Origin: JBPRGH01 sp051418055
GTDB lineage: Bacteria > Bacteroidota > Bacteroidia > Cytophagales > Cyclobacteriaceae
Assembly (NCBI GenBank): GCA_051418055.1
Contig: JBPRGH010000085.1
Coordinates: 199,919 to 263,918, forward strand
DNA: 64,000 nucleotides
Reading direction: 5' to 3'
Part shown: one piece after another, positions 35,664-44,594 of the stretch
Numbering within the stretch: the stretch's first letter is position 1
How the letters are laid out: each line of letters starts with the position of its first letter
Translations under genes and position numbers: made by a program
The notes under the pieces: model-generated
What the model was told of the DNA's origin: nothing
Databases searched by the model: none
The model's input: the letters and a program-made list of their open reading frames with translations, nothing else

Positions 35664-36884
35664 ATGGCGCAATGTTATGCACTAATGGGTTGGAGTTTAC
35701 CCGTCATTGAAAGTATGCAGAAGCTCAATAAACCATTTGTAGTAGTTTCGTTCAGCGATTTCGAACCTTATGCCAAAGAAAATAATATTCCTTTCGTAGC
35801 TTATAAATTTGATGAATGGAGCGACACCTCCAATTCACTGGACCTGGTAGAGAAGCTAAAACCTTTTAATGCGGATGTTGCAGTGCCACTATACGAAGAA
35901 ACTGTCGAATGGGCAGGTGCTTTGAATTCAATTTACCGTAATGATCCCAGGGTTTTGAATCGTGCCTTCTTATTTCGTAATAAAGCCATGATGAAACGTA
36001 AAGCTCTTATTGGAGGATTACGTGTCGGTTTATTTGAAGAGGTTCATAGCCGTGAGCAGGTGAAGAGTTTCATGAAACGATTGAGTGAGGCAAACCTTCA
36101 GCTTGAGAATGAGGAGGATAGCTGGGTACATATCAAACCTTTTGCTTCGGCAGGGACAGTGGGTCACCGCTTGCTACGTTCTCAGAAAGATATAGATGAA
36201 AAAGTTGAAGATAGTGATTTTCCATGTCTTGCTGAAAGTCATTTATCAGGGAGGGAGTTTTCATGTGAAGCTTTTGTTCATAAAGGTAAGATCAGGTTTA
36301 TGAATATTACCGAGTATGTGAAACTTGGGTACTCTAATTTTGTGCCGGAAGGTGATTATCTTGCCTCGAAACGTCCGATGATCCTTCAAAAGATGCAGCA
36401 GCTGGTAGATATTTTTGGCATTGAATATGGAATGATCCATCCCGAATGGTTTTTAACGGAAAATGATGAATTGGGATTTGGTGAGGTAGCTTGTCGTATT
36501 CCCGGAGGACATATTCTTGAATTAGTATCAAAGGCTTATGAATTCGATGCGCTGGCAGCTTTTGTTCAATGTCATGATCCATCACTTACTGATGAAGAAG
36601 TTGATGCGATTTTTCCTCCAAAAGATTTTAAACCCAAAAATCATTATGGAAATGTGATGATCTATCCGCGTAAAAACGTTATTAATAAGCTGGAGATCCC
36701 TGAGGAACTTAATGATGATCCTTACTTTTTAGATCATACACTTGTTCCACCATTATCAACTCAAAAAATTGATTCAAGGGAAGGTTTTGGAAACCATTTT
36801 GGTACCATCAATTTTAAAGGTCCGGATCCTGAAAGGATGACCGAGTTATTAAAACATTATGAAACCGTAGACTTCTACGTTTAA
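35664..36884 (+). CDS. ATP-grasp domain carboxylate-amine ligase
   Basis: A 406-residue soluble ATP-grasp enzyme with three parts. An N-terminal Rossmann-like half comes first (MGWSLPVIESMQKLNKPFVVVSFSDFEPYAKE). The ATP-grasp core follows (KAMMKRKALIGGLRVGLFEEVHS; WVHIKPFASAGTVGHRLLRS; ESHLSGREFSCEAFVHKGKIRFMNITEYVKLG). The Mg/ATP residues are in PEWFLTENDELGFGEVACRIPGG. Such ligases join a carboxylate to an amine through an acyl phosphate, for example in dipeptide or amino-acid conjugate synthesis; the substrates cannot be told. It heads a three-gene operon with a papain-like protein (20-base gap) and an alanine racemase homologue. Confidence 0.87.
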   Translation: MAQCYALMGWSLPVIESMQKLNKPFVVVSFSDFEPYAKENNIPFVAYKFDEWSDTSNSLDLVEKLKPFNADVAVPLYEETVEWAGALNSIYRNDPRVLNRAFLFRNKAMMKRKALIGGLRVGLFEEVHSREQVKSFMKRLSEANLQLENEEDSWVHIKPFASAGTVGHRLLRSQKDIDEKVEDSDFPCLAESHLSGREFSCEAFVHKGKIRFMNITEYVKLGYSNFVPEGDYLASKRPMILQKMQQLVDIFGIEYGMIHPEWFLTENDELGFGEVACRIPGGHILELVSKAYEFDALAAFVQCHDPSLTDEEVDAIFPPKDFKPKNHYGNVMIYPRKNVINKLEIPEELNDDPYFLDHTLVPPLSTQKIDSREGFGNHFGTINFKGPDPERMTELLKHYETVDFYV

Positions 36885-36904
36885 TTTATCAGTTAAACAA
36901 TTTT

Positions 36905-38896
36905 ATGATAGAAACCCTGGAAAGAGGATACGACAAATTTGATATTAGTCTTGAAGAATTTATAGCAGCCAGTAAACTTTCAAAACCGGAAAAGGCACAA
37001 AAACTATTAAGCCAGGTTGAGATATTAAGCAAAAGTACTGATGGTTTAAAATATTTATATGAGAAGAGCCTGGACATTGAAACAGCAGGTTTTTTTGAAG
37101 ATACGGCCTGGAATGATCCTGGTAAGTTATCTCCTGTTTTGGTAAAAGGAACTTTAGCCGCAGGTTTCCCCACATCGTGTTATGAAGTGCTTAGTGAATT
37201 GCGTATGTTGGCATATGCAAAAGGTAGGGCAGGGAAAAACCCAAAGATATCACAGGAGGAGGCTGAGGAATATTTACAGGAAACATTAGTGCATAACCTT
37301 GAATTTGCATTTCAGGAGCTGACTGAAGAGATGAGGCTGGCGATGGATAAAAAAGAGGTTAAAAGAGTTTATGCATTATTTGAGTTTCTGTTAAGGGAGT
37401 CAAAGCTGGAAGGTATAAAAGCAAAACTTGCTGATGAATTGCATTTGATCTGTGAACAGAGGCCGGTAGTAACAAGAAAGGTCAGGGAAATCATTCATCT
37501 TATAAATGAGAAATTTGATCTTGATCCTTCAAAGGAGATTGATAAGCGATTATTGTATTATGTCAATGCAATAAAAACACCTTCTCCCCTTGCTGTAGAA
37601 AATCGTGAACCGAAGAAATATAAGCAGGCCCTGTTAAAACTCGATGATCAGGAGCTAAAGACAGAAATTAAAAAACTGTCAGCTTATATGAAATCGACAG
37701 GTTTGGCTTCACCATACTTAGCAGCTCTGTTGCTTCATGTTAGTGAAACAAAACCTGAGCTTGTACCTAAAGTTCTAAGTTTAAACATAAGAGGTCAGGC
37801 TGAATATGTTAAACATGAGGAGCTCGTTAAGAAGCTCATCAGTGAAGTAATATGCATAAACTGCTATCAGGGGATTTACGGTCTATCACGTATTCTGGAG
37901 AAAAGCCTTTTATCCCGTAAAGCAGTAAGGGCCAGTCTGAATAATCTCCGGATGGTGAGCATTAATCCTCAGGTGGAGGATGCAATACTGAAATGTCAGG
38001 TAAAACCCAGCAAGAATGTGTCAGCCAGGCAATTTTTGTTATCTGCTACTTTTCGTGTATTGGGCCAGCCGTTGGGAATCGGGCAAGGTAATAATGCTAC
38101 ATGCCAATCGGCCAGAGGTATAAGTATGTGGAGCCAGCATTCACCGGCAAAGCTGATTGATATGATACTTACAGTCGCGGCACAGAATAATCTGATCATT
38201 CGATTTGAAAATGATGATCTGGAATCAGTAAAACTCGGAAAAGGGTTAGTTGATAAACTTGATTATAATCTGGATGCAGTATCTGCCGTATTGGTGCCAC
38301 ACCTTGATAAAATATACAATGAAATGATGCTAAGGGCATCAGGCAGGGGGGAAGATCCGCACAAATGGGTGAACCCTGCTCTGTACGGGCACTGGATCGA
38401 TGTTGGCTTTGCCTCCGCATATAGTTACCATACCAATGCCATCCAGGATTTCGAAGGATTTATAAAATTATTTTATGCATCCTTTCATCCTGAGCATAAC
38501 GGTGGTCGCCAGATGGTTTACCCTAATCCTCTGGGCATTTTTGTCACCTCCAGAACAGGTGCAATGTTAGGTTTTCATGCTATCTCTTTATTATATGTTG
38601 CAGAAGATAAAGATGGTAATATGCGTGCTTATTTTTTAAATCCTAATAATGAAGGCCGACAAAACTGGGGACAGGGAATAGAACCATCAGTATATGGGCA
38701 TGGAGAAAAGCATGGAGAATCATCCCTGCTGTTTGATCAATTGGCTGCACGGGTTTATGCATTTCATTTTAACAGCCTTGAGGCTAAAGGCCGTGTTAAT
38801 GAAGTTCCTGACGACAAAGTAAAAAAAGTAGAGGAGATGGCCCGGTTAAGCTGGGGAAAATCCTATACATGGAGTGAATTTAAAAAACAATGGTAA
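36905..38896 (+). CDS. uncharacterised 663-residue protein with papain-like Gln/Cys/His/Asn residues
   Basis: I do not recognise a named family. The protein is soluble and has no signal peptide. Residues 1 to about 360 are mostly helical. The C-terminal half contains GIGQGNNATCQSARGISMW, with Gln394 and Cys400 six residues apart, exactly as Gln19/Cys25 in papain. GAMLGFHAISLLYV (His558) and YFLNPNNEGRQNWG (Asn579) follow in papain order. This suggests a cysteine protease, transglutaminase-like or acyl-transfer active site; that is inference. It sits between an ATP-grasp ligase and an alanine racemase and overlaps the latter by 7 bases, so the three products probably act in one pathway. Confidence 0.7.
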   Translation: MIETLERGYDKFDISLEEFIAASKLSKPEKAQKLLSQVEILSKSTDGLKYLYEKSLDIETAGFFEDTAWNDPGKLSPVLVKGTLAAGFPTSCYEVLSELRMLAYAKGRAGKNPKISQEEAEEYLQETLVHNLEFAFQELTEEMRLAMDKKEVKRVYALFEFLLRESKLEGIKAKLADELHLICEQRPVVTRKVREIIHLINEKFDLDPSKEIDKRLLYYVNAIKTPSPLAVENREPKKYKQALLKLDDQELKTEIKKLSAYMKSTGLASPYLAALLLHVSETKPELVPKVLSLNIRGQAEYVKHEELVKKLISEVICINCYQGIYGLSRILEKSLLSRKAVRASLNNLRMVSINPQVEDAILKCQVKPSKNVSARQFLLSATFRVLGQPLGIGQGNNATCQSARGISMWSQHSPAKLIDMILTVAAQNNLIIRFENDDLESVKLGKGLVDKLDYNLDAVSAVLVPHLDKIYNEMMLRASGRGEDPHKWVNPALYGHWIDVGFASAYSYHTNAIQDFEGFIKLFYASFHPEHNGGRQMVYPNPLGIFVTSRTGAMLGFHAISLLYVAEDKDGNMRAYFLNPNNEGRQNWGQGIEPSVYGHGEKHGESSLLFDQLAARVYAFHFNSLEAKGRVNEVPDDKVKKVEEMARLSWGKSYTWSEFKKQW

Positions 38897-40047
38897 AACA
38901 TTCATCAAGGATTGCGCTGAGCCAGTCTGCGCTGAAAACAAATTTTAATTTTATAAAAAAGAAGGTTGGTAATAAGGTAATCATATCTTCTGTAGTTAAA
39001 GCCAATGCTTATGGTCATGGCATCTTAAAATTTGTACCGATGGCTGAAAAATGCGGTATTGACCATTTTGCTGTGGCTTCATCTTTTGAAGCTGAGGAAG
39101 TGTTAGAGGTTTGTTCTAAAAATTCAAAGATTATGATCATGGGTATCTTATATGAAGAAGATATACCCTGGGCCATTGAGCATGACATTGAATTTTATGT
39201 TTTTAATTATGAGCGACTTGTTTTATCGAAACAAATAGCGGAAAAAATTGGTAAAAAGGCAATAATCCATCTAGAAGTAGAAACAGGAGCAAACCGGACA
39301 GGTCTTCAGGCAGAGGATTTTGAAAAGACGATCTTATTTCTAAAAGAAAACCAGGAGTTTCTTCAGTTTGAAGGTTTATGTACTCATCTGGGAGGTGCGG
39401 AAACACTCGCCAATAAATTTAAAATTGATAAGCAAATTGAAAGATATAATGCATTTCTTGATGACTGCCGCAAAATAGATTATATGCCCAAACTACGGCA
39501 TATGGCCAGCTCAGCCGCTGCTTTGGCATTTGAAGAGACGAGATTTGATATGGTCAGGATAGGAGTATCCCAGTATGGATTCTGGCCAAGCCCGGATATC
39601 AGATACCTTCACTTACAGGAATCTAATAAAACATCTGAGAATGGATTAAGACGAATATTTACCTGGAAAACGGATGTTATGGACCTGCGGAAAGTAAAGG
39701 CCGGAGAATATATCGGCTATGGTACAGCTTATCAGTCTGTGCAGGATATTACGATTGCCGTTCTTCCACTAGGATATTCTAATGGTTACCCTCGTGCGTT
39801 ATCCAACAGGGGCCATGTATTGATAAAAGGGAAAAAAGCACCTATTCTTGGCCTCATCAATATGAACCTATTTATGGTAAATATCTCTCATATACCGGAT
39901 GTACAGGTAGGGGATGAGGTTGTGCTGGTGGGCAGGCAGAAAAATAACCAAATCAATGTGAGTTCCTTTACTGATGCTACCCAGCTATTAAATGCTGAAA
40001 TGTTGAGCAGGCTTCCGGCGGCTATTCCAAGAAGGGCTGTAACATAA
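38890..40047 (+). CDS. alanine racemase-like PLP enzyme
   Basis: A 385-residue fold-type III PLP enzyme of the Alr family. The PLP lysine is in SSVVKANAYGHGI (Lys37). ETGANRTGLQAED, FEGLCTHLGGAE, FDMVRIGVSQYGFWPS, the C-terminal catalytic Tyr region GEYIGYGTAYQS, PLGYSNGYPRALSNRGHVLIKGKKAPILG and NLFMVNIS complete the match. It interconverts L- and D-alanine or another amino acid. Its place at the end of the ATP-grasp operon (7-base overlap with the papain-like gene), not with cell-wall genes, suggests a specialised racemase. The general alr of the cell may be elsewhere, so I give no symbol. Confidence 0.88.
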   Translation: MVKHSSRIALSQSALKTNFNFIKKKVGNKVIISSVVKANAYGHGILKFVPMAEKCGIDHFAVASSFEAEEVLEVCSKNSKIMIMGILYEEDIPWAIEHDIEFYVFNYERLVLSKQIAEKIGKKAIIHLEVETGANRTGLQAEDFEKTILFLKENQEFLQFEGLCTHLGGAETLANKFKIDKQIERYNAFLDDCRKIDYMPKLRHMASSAAALAFEETRFDMVRIGVSQYGFWPSPDIRYLHLQESNKTSENGLRRIFTWKTDVMDLRKVKAGEYIGYGTAYQSVQDITIAVLPLGYSNGYPRALSNRGHVLIKGKKAPILGLINMNLFMVNISHIPDVQVGDEVVLVGRQKNNQINVSSFTDATQLLNAEMLSRLPAAIPRRAVT

Positions 40048-40097
40048 ATAATCTTGAGTTTTGAGTATATAGGACTTAGTATTAAAAAGATCCTGAC

Positions 40098-40901
40098 TTA
40101 GGGAAAAAGGAATCCTGATTTAAACCCATAGGCGATCAGTTCATTTGCATTTTTAAGATTAAACTTATTAAGCATATTCTTCTTATGAGTAATAACAGTA
40201 TTTTCACTAATATTCAGTGCTTTCCCTATCTGGCTGCTGGTTTTTCCCTTTGCCAGCATTTTTAAAATTTCAAGCTCCCGGTGAGTGACATTATACTCTC
40301 TTCCTTTTCCACGGTAATAGATCTTTGAATATTGAAGGTTATAACAGCCGTTGCTGTCCTGTAAAAATATTGAAAGCTTTATAGGCTGTAATTCCATGAA
40401 ATCTGCCTTTCCAAGCTGTGTATAAAAAGACTGTTCAAGAAGAATATTTCCTTTTTCATCAGTTTTGATCGGGCTGGTTTGTTGCTCGATCCGGATCCAG
40501 TCATCCTCTATTGTTTTCATACGGTAATTGTAATGTATGGAAACACGTGTGGCATCCTCAGGAACAATTTCTTTTATAAATTTTACTACTTCAGGAAATA
40601 ATTTAAGGCTGAATATCTGAAGGTCTTCCGGATGTATATATCGCTTTACAAACTCCTGGTAGTCAATCGCAGTTATAATCTCTGCAGGAATTCCCAGCAT
40701 CTGTTCGACATTTGGACTGATGTAGTCATATTTAAATGTACTATGATTAAATACCGAGCATACTATAGGGCCGCTTGATAGGATCATATTCAGCTCTTCC
40801 GAATCCTGAAAACGGATCTTTATTACTTCATCCGCACAAGGTTCATCAGATAGCTTTCGGATTTCTTCAGCCAGACACTTTGCTATATGATTTTCATCCA
40901 A
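40098..40901 (-). CDS. PAS-domain LuxR-family transcriptional regulator
   Basis: A 267-residue regulator. A PAS-like sensor occupies about residues 30-190 (VCSVFNHSTFKYDYISPNVEQMLGIPAEI...HPEDLQIF). It joins a C-terminal LuxR/GerE helix-turn-helix (THRELEILKMLAKGKTSSQIGKALNISENTVITHKKNMLNKF). There is no receiver domain, so it is not a standard response regulator. It converges on the racemase gene and diverges from the hydrolase array. A degenerate copy of the array palindrome (40948) lies 47 bases before its start, and the palindrome precedes many genes to its right. LuxR proteins typically bind such dyads near -42 as dimers, so I infer that this is the regulator of the array, with possible autoregulation. 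Confidence 0.88.
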   Translation of the reverse strand: MDENHIAKCLAEEIRKLSDEPCADEVIKIRFQDSEELNMILSSGPIVCSVFNHSTFKYDYISPNVEQMLGIPAEIITAIDYQEFVKRYIHPEDLQIFSLKLFPEVVKFIKEIVPEDATRVSIHYNYRMKTIEDDWIRIEQQTSPIKTDEKGNILLEQSFYTQLGKADFMELQPIKLSIFLQDSNGCYNLQYSKIYYRGKGREYNVTHRELEILKMLAKGKTSSQIGKALNISENTVITHKKNMLNKFNLKNANELIAYGFKSGFLFP

Positions 40902-40947
40902 ATTGGTTTAGGTTTAATTATACAATATATAATTTTTATTCTAAAAT

Positions 40948-40964
40948 ATCCCATAAGTGAGGAT
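40948..40964. promoter_or_regulatory. array palindrome, degenerate copy, probably for the PAS-LuxR gene
   Basis: ATCCCATAAGTGAGGAT is one base shorter than the consensus with one change. Read leftward, a TATTGTAT -7-like box follows after 20 nt, close to the start of the PAS-LuxR gene. Rightward no -7 box is visible at the usual spacing. Confidence 0.5.
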
Positions 40965-41114
40965 GTTTTCTTTTACTATTAAAGGATAATGAAAAAAATT
41001 ACTGCTCAGACTACTAGTTAAAAATAAATTTTTGTATTGCATAGGAAAGCTATGTATAGTCAATAGGTTCATCCTCTGATCTGCATTTTTCTATTACCTT
41101 TGGTCTTTGGTCTC

Positions 41115-41140
41115 TTTGGTCTGTGTCCCCACAGACCAAA
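41115..41140. repeat. REP-like hairpin repeat (copy upstream of helicase)
   Basis: An 11-bp perfect stem, TTTGGTCTGTG with CACAGACCAAA, around loop TCCC. It is the same hairpin found at 46231, 50134, 51891, 52636, 52673 and 54811. No T tract follows, so it is not a normal intrinsic terminator. Confidence 0.8.
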
Positions 41141-41158
41141 CTTGTTCATCAATCTCAA

Positions 41159-41204
41159 TACCCCATAAATGAGGATATTTACTTAAAGATGTATCTTAAC
41201 TTTA
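41159..41204 (+). promoter_or_regulatory. array palindrome and promoter for the helicase gene
   Basis: TACCCCATAAATGAGGAT at 41159-41176 differs at two bases from the consensus. TAACTTTA follows at 41197, 20 nt later, as the probable -7 box. The leader to the helicase start is unusually long, about 200 bases. Confidence 0.65.
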
Positions 41205-41411
41205 AATCCAGGAACTAAGGCAAAATTTGAAATTATATACTTGGTTTATTTGTTTTGAACCGAATTGACATTTAGCCTAATAATAAAGTACAGCTGAAGA
41301 GTAACTTTTGATTGCTATTTAAACAATTAAAGAGCCGGGAGCTGAACTCCTCAACGTGTCAATACTAACACCTGGTAATCAAATTGCTACCTTTATACAA
41401 ATAATCTCCCT

Positions 41412-42761
41412 ATGGAATCTTTTGAAAATTTAAATATATCTAAGCAACTGCTTAATGCCATTGAAGATTTGGCGTTTGATAATCCTACGCCAATACAAGA
41501 ACAGGCATATCCGGTTATCCTTTCAGGTAAAAATGTAGTGGGTATCTCTCAAACAGGGACTGGTAAAACATTGGCCTACATGCTCCCAATATTACAACAA
41601 TTGAAATTTTCAAAGGAAGTTAATCCGAGGATATTAATTTTAGTACCTACCAGAGAACTTGTGATGCAGGTTTTAGAAAATATTAATAGCTATACTAAAT
41701 ATATGAATGTAAGGGTTTTGGGAGTATTTGGAGAAGCAAATATCACCAAGCAAAAGCAAGCTATTGCCGAAGGATTGGATATACTGGTAGCTACTCCCGG
41801 CAGGCTTTATGATTTGGTATTAAGCGGATCCCTGAGTCTTAAAGGAATTAAGAAATTAGTCATTGATGAAGTTGATGTTATGCTTGACCTGGGATTCAGG
41901 CCACAGCTCACTAATATCTTTGACCTGCTGCCCGTACGCAGACAAAACATTATGTTTTCAGCAACAATGACCGCTGATGTCGATGCTCTGATTGATGATT
42001 TTTTTGTTACGCCCACTAAAATTTCTATTGCTATAAGTGGCACACGTTTGGAAAATATATCTCAGCAGTCTTATCCAGTTAAAAATTTTTATACCAAAGT
42101 CAATTTGCTAATTCATTTGCTAAATGACAGACAAGAGTATCATAAGGTTTTGGTTTTTGTATCCAGTAAAGTGGTGGCTGATAGATTAAATAACAGCCTG
42201 GAGGAATTATTTGGCTCTTCAATCGCTGTCATACATTCCAATAAGTCACAGAATTACAGAATACGATCAGTTGAGGAATTTGAAAGTGGTGAAAAAAGAA
42301 TATTAATAGCTACGGATGTCATATCCCGGGGATTGGATTTAGATAAAGTATCACACGTAATAAATTTTGATACACCCGGATATCCGGAAAATTATATTCA
42401 CCGTATTGGCAGAACAGGTAGAGCAGCACAGCAGGGTAAAAGCATATTGTTTTTCACCCCTGAGGAAGAAGAGGCAAAAGCAGCCATAGAGGCACTCATG
42501 TCATATCAGATACCAATAACAGATTTCCCTGATGAAGTATTAGTTGTTGATACTTTGGCTCCGGAAGAGAAGCCTAAAAACTCCGTCAGTAATTATATTC
42601 CCAACTCGAAAAAGATAAATTCGGAACCAGGTTTTCATGAAAAGAGTGCTAAAAATAAAAAAGTAAACTTAGGAGGCTCCTATAAAAGAAAGCTGGCGGC
42701 AAAGTATAAAAAGCCATTAAAGCGGGGTGATAAAAATGCAAATAAGAGCAATAAAAAATAA
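41412..42761 (+). CDS. DEAD-box family ATP-dependent RNA helicase (motif II is DEVD)
   Basis: A 449-residue RNA helicase. The Q motif is near PTPIQEQAYPVI and motif I is SQTGTGKT. PTRELV and TPGRL follow. Motif II reads DEVD (residues 152-155) instead of DEAD. FSATMT, ATDVISRGLDLDKVSHVINFD and HRIGRTGRAAQQGKS close the two RecA-like domains. A basic Lys/Arg/Asn-rich tail (about 395-449) would bind RNA, as in RhlE/CsdA-type proteins. The expected role is unwinding structured RNA in cold or stress, or in ribosome assembly. It is the first gene to the right of the PAS-LuxR regulator and carries a version of the array palindrome in its long leader. Confidence 0.93.
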   Translation: MESFENLNISKQLLNAIEDLAFDNPTPIQEQAYPVILSGKNVVGISQTGTGKTLAYMLPILQQLKFSKEVNPRILILVPTRELVMQVLENINSYTKYMNVRVLGVFGEANITKQKQAIAEGLDILVATPGRLYDLVLSGSLSLKGIKKLVIDEVDVMLDLGFRPQLTNIFDLLPVRRQNIMFSATMTADVDALIDDFFVTPTKISIAISGTRLENISQQSYPVKNFYTKVNLLIHLLNDRQEYHKVLVFVSSKVVADRLNNSLEELFGSSIAVIHSNKSQNYRIRSVEEFESGEKRILIATDVISRGLDLDKVSHVINFDTPGYPENYIHRIGRTGRAAQQGKSILFFTPEEEEAKAAIEALMSYQIPITDFPDEVLVVDTLAPEEKPKNSVSNYIPNSKKINSEPGFHEKSAKNKKVNLGGSYKRKLAAKYKKPLKRGDKNANKSNKK

Positions 42762-42902
42762 GGTATAGCTTTTTTCGCTAACCCGGAGAATGCCTACCCA
42801 GTTCAGAAACAATTTAGTTAATCAGAGTAAATTATACGTATCTTTTACAAGGAGGATTTCAGCTGTAGTTTAATTCACCTGGTTTGTATCAGGATTTAAA
42901 AT

Positions 42903-42950
42903 ATCCCCATAAATGAGGATGTTTTCTCAGTTTTTATCTGCTTAAATTGA
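42903..42950 (+). promoter_or_regulatory. array palindrome and promoter for the serine hydrolase gene
   Basis: Consensus palindrome ATCCCCATAAATGAGGAT at 42903-42920, then 22 nt, then TAAATTGA at 42943 as -7 box. The gene starts 36 bases further on. Confidence 0.82.
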
Positions 42951-42986
42951 AAGTCTCAAGTATTCTGCTTAAAACTACACTTAATT

Positions 42987-44594
42987 ATGGTACAGTCAAG
43001 AAAATTTCAAATGCAAAATATAGGTGTAATAATAAATTTTAAGCTGGTTCTATTCCTCGTATTTATAACCATTGCCTTTTGCCCACTCCACGCACAGGAT
43101 GTGGAGGTGCCCCATACCCGTACCTTTCCGGGCATTGAAAATCCTTCGTTCCCTTATGCGCAACCGGAAGAGGTGGGGCTATCCGGTGAAAAACTAAACC
43201 GGCTGGGCGATGAAATAGAAAGTTGGGTTGTTAATGGAGAATTGGTGGGTGGCGAACTGCTGATTGTCAAAGATGGGAAAGCCGTCTTTCACGAGGCGTA
43301 CGGGTGGGCCGATCGTGAAGAGCGCCGGCCGATGGAGCGGAACTCGATCTTCTCGATCAAGTCGATGTCAAAACCTTTCACGGCCACGGCTGTGCTTATT
43401 TTGGCTGAGCAAGGCAAGCTCTCTCTCGACGACCTTGTGAGCCGGTATATTCCTGGATTCGCGGGTGACGTGCGGACGACGATCCGCCATCTCCTCACCC
43501 ACACAAGTGGGTATACAGGTCTTCGCGATACCGGGGACTTTGACAGACTGAGGGACTGGGTCGAGAGCCTGGCCAGGGATACACCTTCCTCCCCCTTCGA
43601 AGAATACAGCTACTCCGACTTCAACTCCGCTGCCCTTGGTTACATTGTCGAGACCATCTCGGCCACCACACTGGACGTATTTATTGAGGAGTGGATCCTT
43701 GATCCCCTCGGGCTCGACGAAACATTCACAGCCTTTACACCCAATGCACCATGGGCGGCGCGGGTGAATAGCCGTTACCGCTGGAATGAGGACTCCGAAA
43801 TTTATAGGAAATACTGGTCCAACAGGAGCCCCCAATACAGTAATTTCTACCCCGCGGCGTGGGGTCTCTGGGCTACAGCGATGGATTATGCGGCGTTTAT
43901 GGCGATGTGGATGAACAAGGGCCACAACGGAGGCGTGCGGTTGCTCTCGGAGGAGATGGTTGAAGAGGCGCTACGATCCCACACTTCTTTTGCGGCTCAT
44001 GTCCGCGGTTATGCATGGCAAATGAAGGAGGCCCCAAGGTTAGGCGGCATGCCTTTTGTCTTCTCCCATGGCGGGGTCGACGGCACACTGGCTGTGGCCT
44101 TCCCGGCTGAGAACGCCATCATAATTTACCTCACACAATCTCGGGGGCTTGAGCACCGCAGGGCTCTTATGAACAGGTTGGGCATGCTTGAGATTTTCGA
44201 TGGCCCCGGTCCCTACTCCGATAACCTCGTGTGGGCAGGTGACCATGAGGTGGTTGAGGCTGAGCTGACTCCGGAAGAACAAGTCCGATATGTGGGAACC
44301 TATCGGGGCAGGAACACAGGTGGAGAAAACAAACCCGAAATTTTCGTGCGCGTATGGGAGGAGGGCGTTCGGCTCCACATACAGGTAGGAAAAGAGGTGT
44401 TGGCGGATTGGCGCTTGCACCTCGTGCCCCTCGGTGGTCACTGCTTTTCCATGGGTCGCTACCGGGATGAGCAGCTAGAAGCGATCAGCCCCGTAGCCAT
44501 TCGGTTTACGGTTGAGAACGGTAGGGCGAAGACGTTGGAGGTCGTGAGAGAAAATAAGGTTTTATTCTCTGGGGAGCGCGTTGATCTGGAGTAG
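42987..44594 (+). CDS. secreted serine hydrolase of the class C beta-lactamase/D-aminopeptidase family
   Basis: A 535-residue exported enzyme; a hydrophobic signal segment ends at PLHAQ. The penicillin-binding-type active site has SxxK in FSIKSMSKPF (Ser126, Lys129) and YSD in EYSYSDFNSAALGYI (Tyr209), plus FSHGGVDGT as the third motif (HxG-like). Residues about 430-535 form a small beta-barrel (RYVGTYRGRN...IFVRVWEEGVRLHIQV) of the DUF3471 type. Likely substrates are beta-lactams, D-amino-acid peptides or esters; none can be chosen. The body is GC-rich (53 and 63% in two 60-base lines counted, against 35% in a line of the next gene) while the leader is AT-rich. This points to acquired DNA fused behind a native promoter and signal. 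Met9 (43011) is an alternative start. Confidence 0.88.
   Translation: MVQSRKFQMQNIGVIINFKLVLFLVFITIAFCPLHAQDVEVPHTRTFPGIENPSFPYAQPEEVGLSGEKLNRLGDEIESWVVNGELVGGELLIVKDGKAVFHEAYGWADREERRPMERNSIFSIKSMSKPFTATAVLILAEQGKLSLDDLVSRYIPGFAGDVRTTIRHLLTHTSGYTGLRDTGDFDRLRDWVESLARDTPSSPFEEYSYSDFNSAALGYIVETISATTLDVFIEEWILDPLGLDETFTAFTPNAPWAARVNSRYRWNEDSEIYRKYWSNRSPQYSNFYPAAWGLWATAMDYAAFMAMWMNKGHNGGVRLLSEEMVEEALRSHTSFAAHVRGYAWQMKEAPRLGGMPFVFSHGGVDGTLAVAFPAENAIIIYLTQSRGLEHRRALMNRLGMLEIFDGPGPYSDNLVWAGDHEVVEAELTPEEQVRYVGTYRGRNTGGENKPEIFVRVWEEGVRLHIQVGKEVLADWRLHLVPLGGHCFSMGRYRDEQLEAISPVAIRFTVENGRAKTLEVVRENKVLFSGERVDLE

Larger units (their letters stand above)
40902..41411. other. 510-base intergenic region with regulatory repeats, no gene
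   Basis: Lies between the PAS-LuxR gene and the helicase gene. It holds the degenerate palindrome at 40948, the hairpin repeat at 41115-41140, and a palindrome with -7 box at 41159-41204. No ORF with coding character or RNA gene was recognised. The last about 200 bases before the helicase are featureless AT-rich DNA. Confidence 0.6.

Noticed and set aside
43368..44441. Long minus-strand ORFs opposite the serine hydrolase (up to 185 residues)
   Set aside because: They are shadow frames that stay open because the gene is GC-rich; the plus-strand frame has the catalytic motifs.
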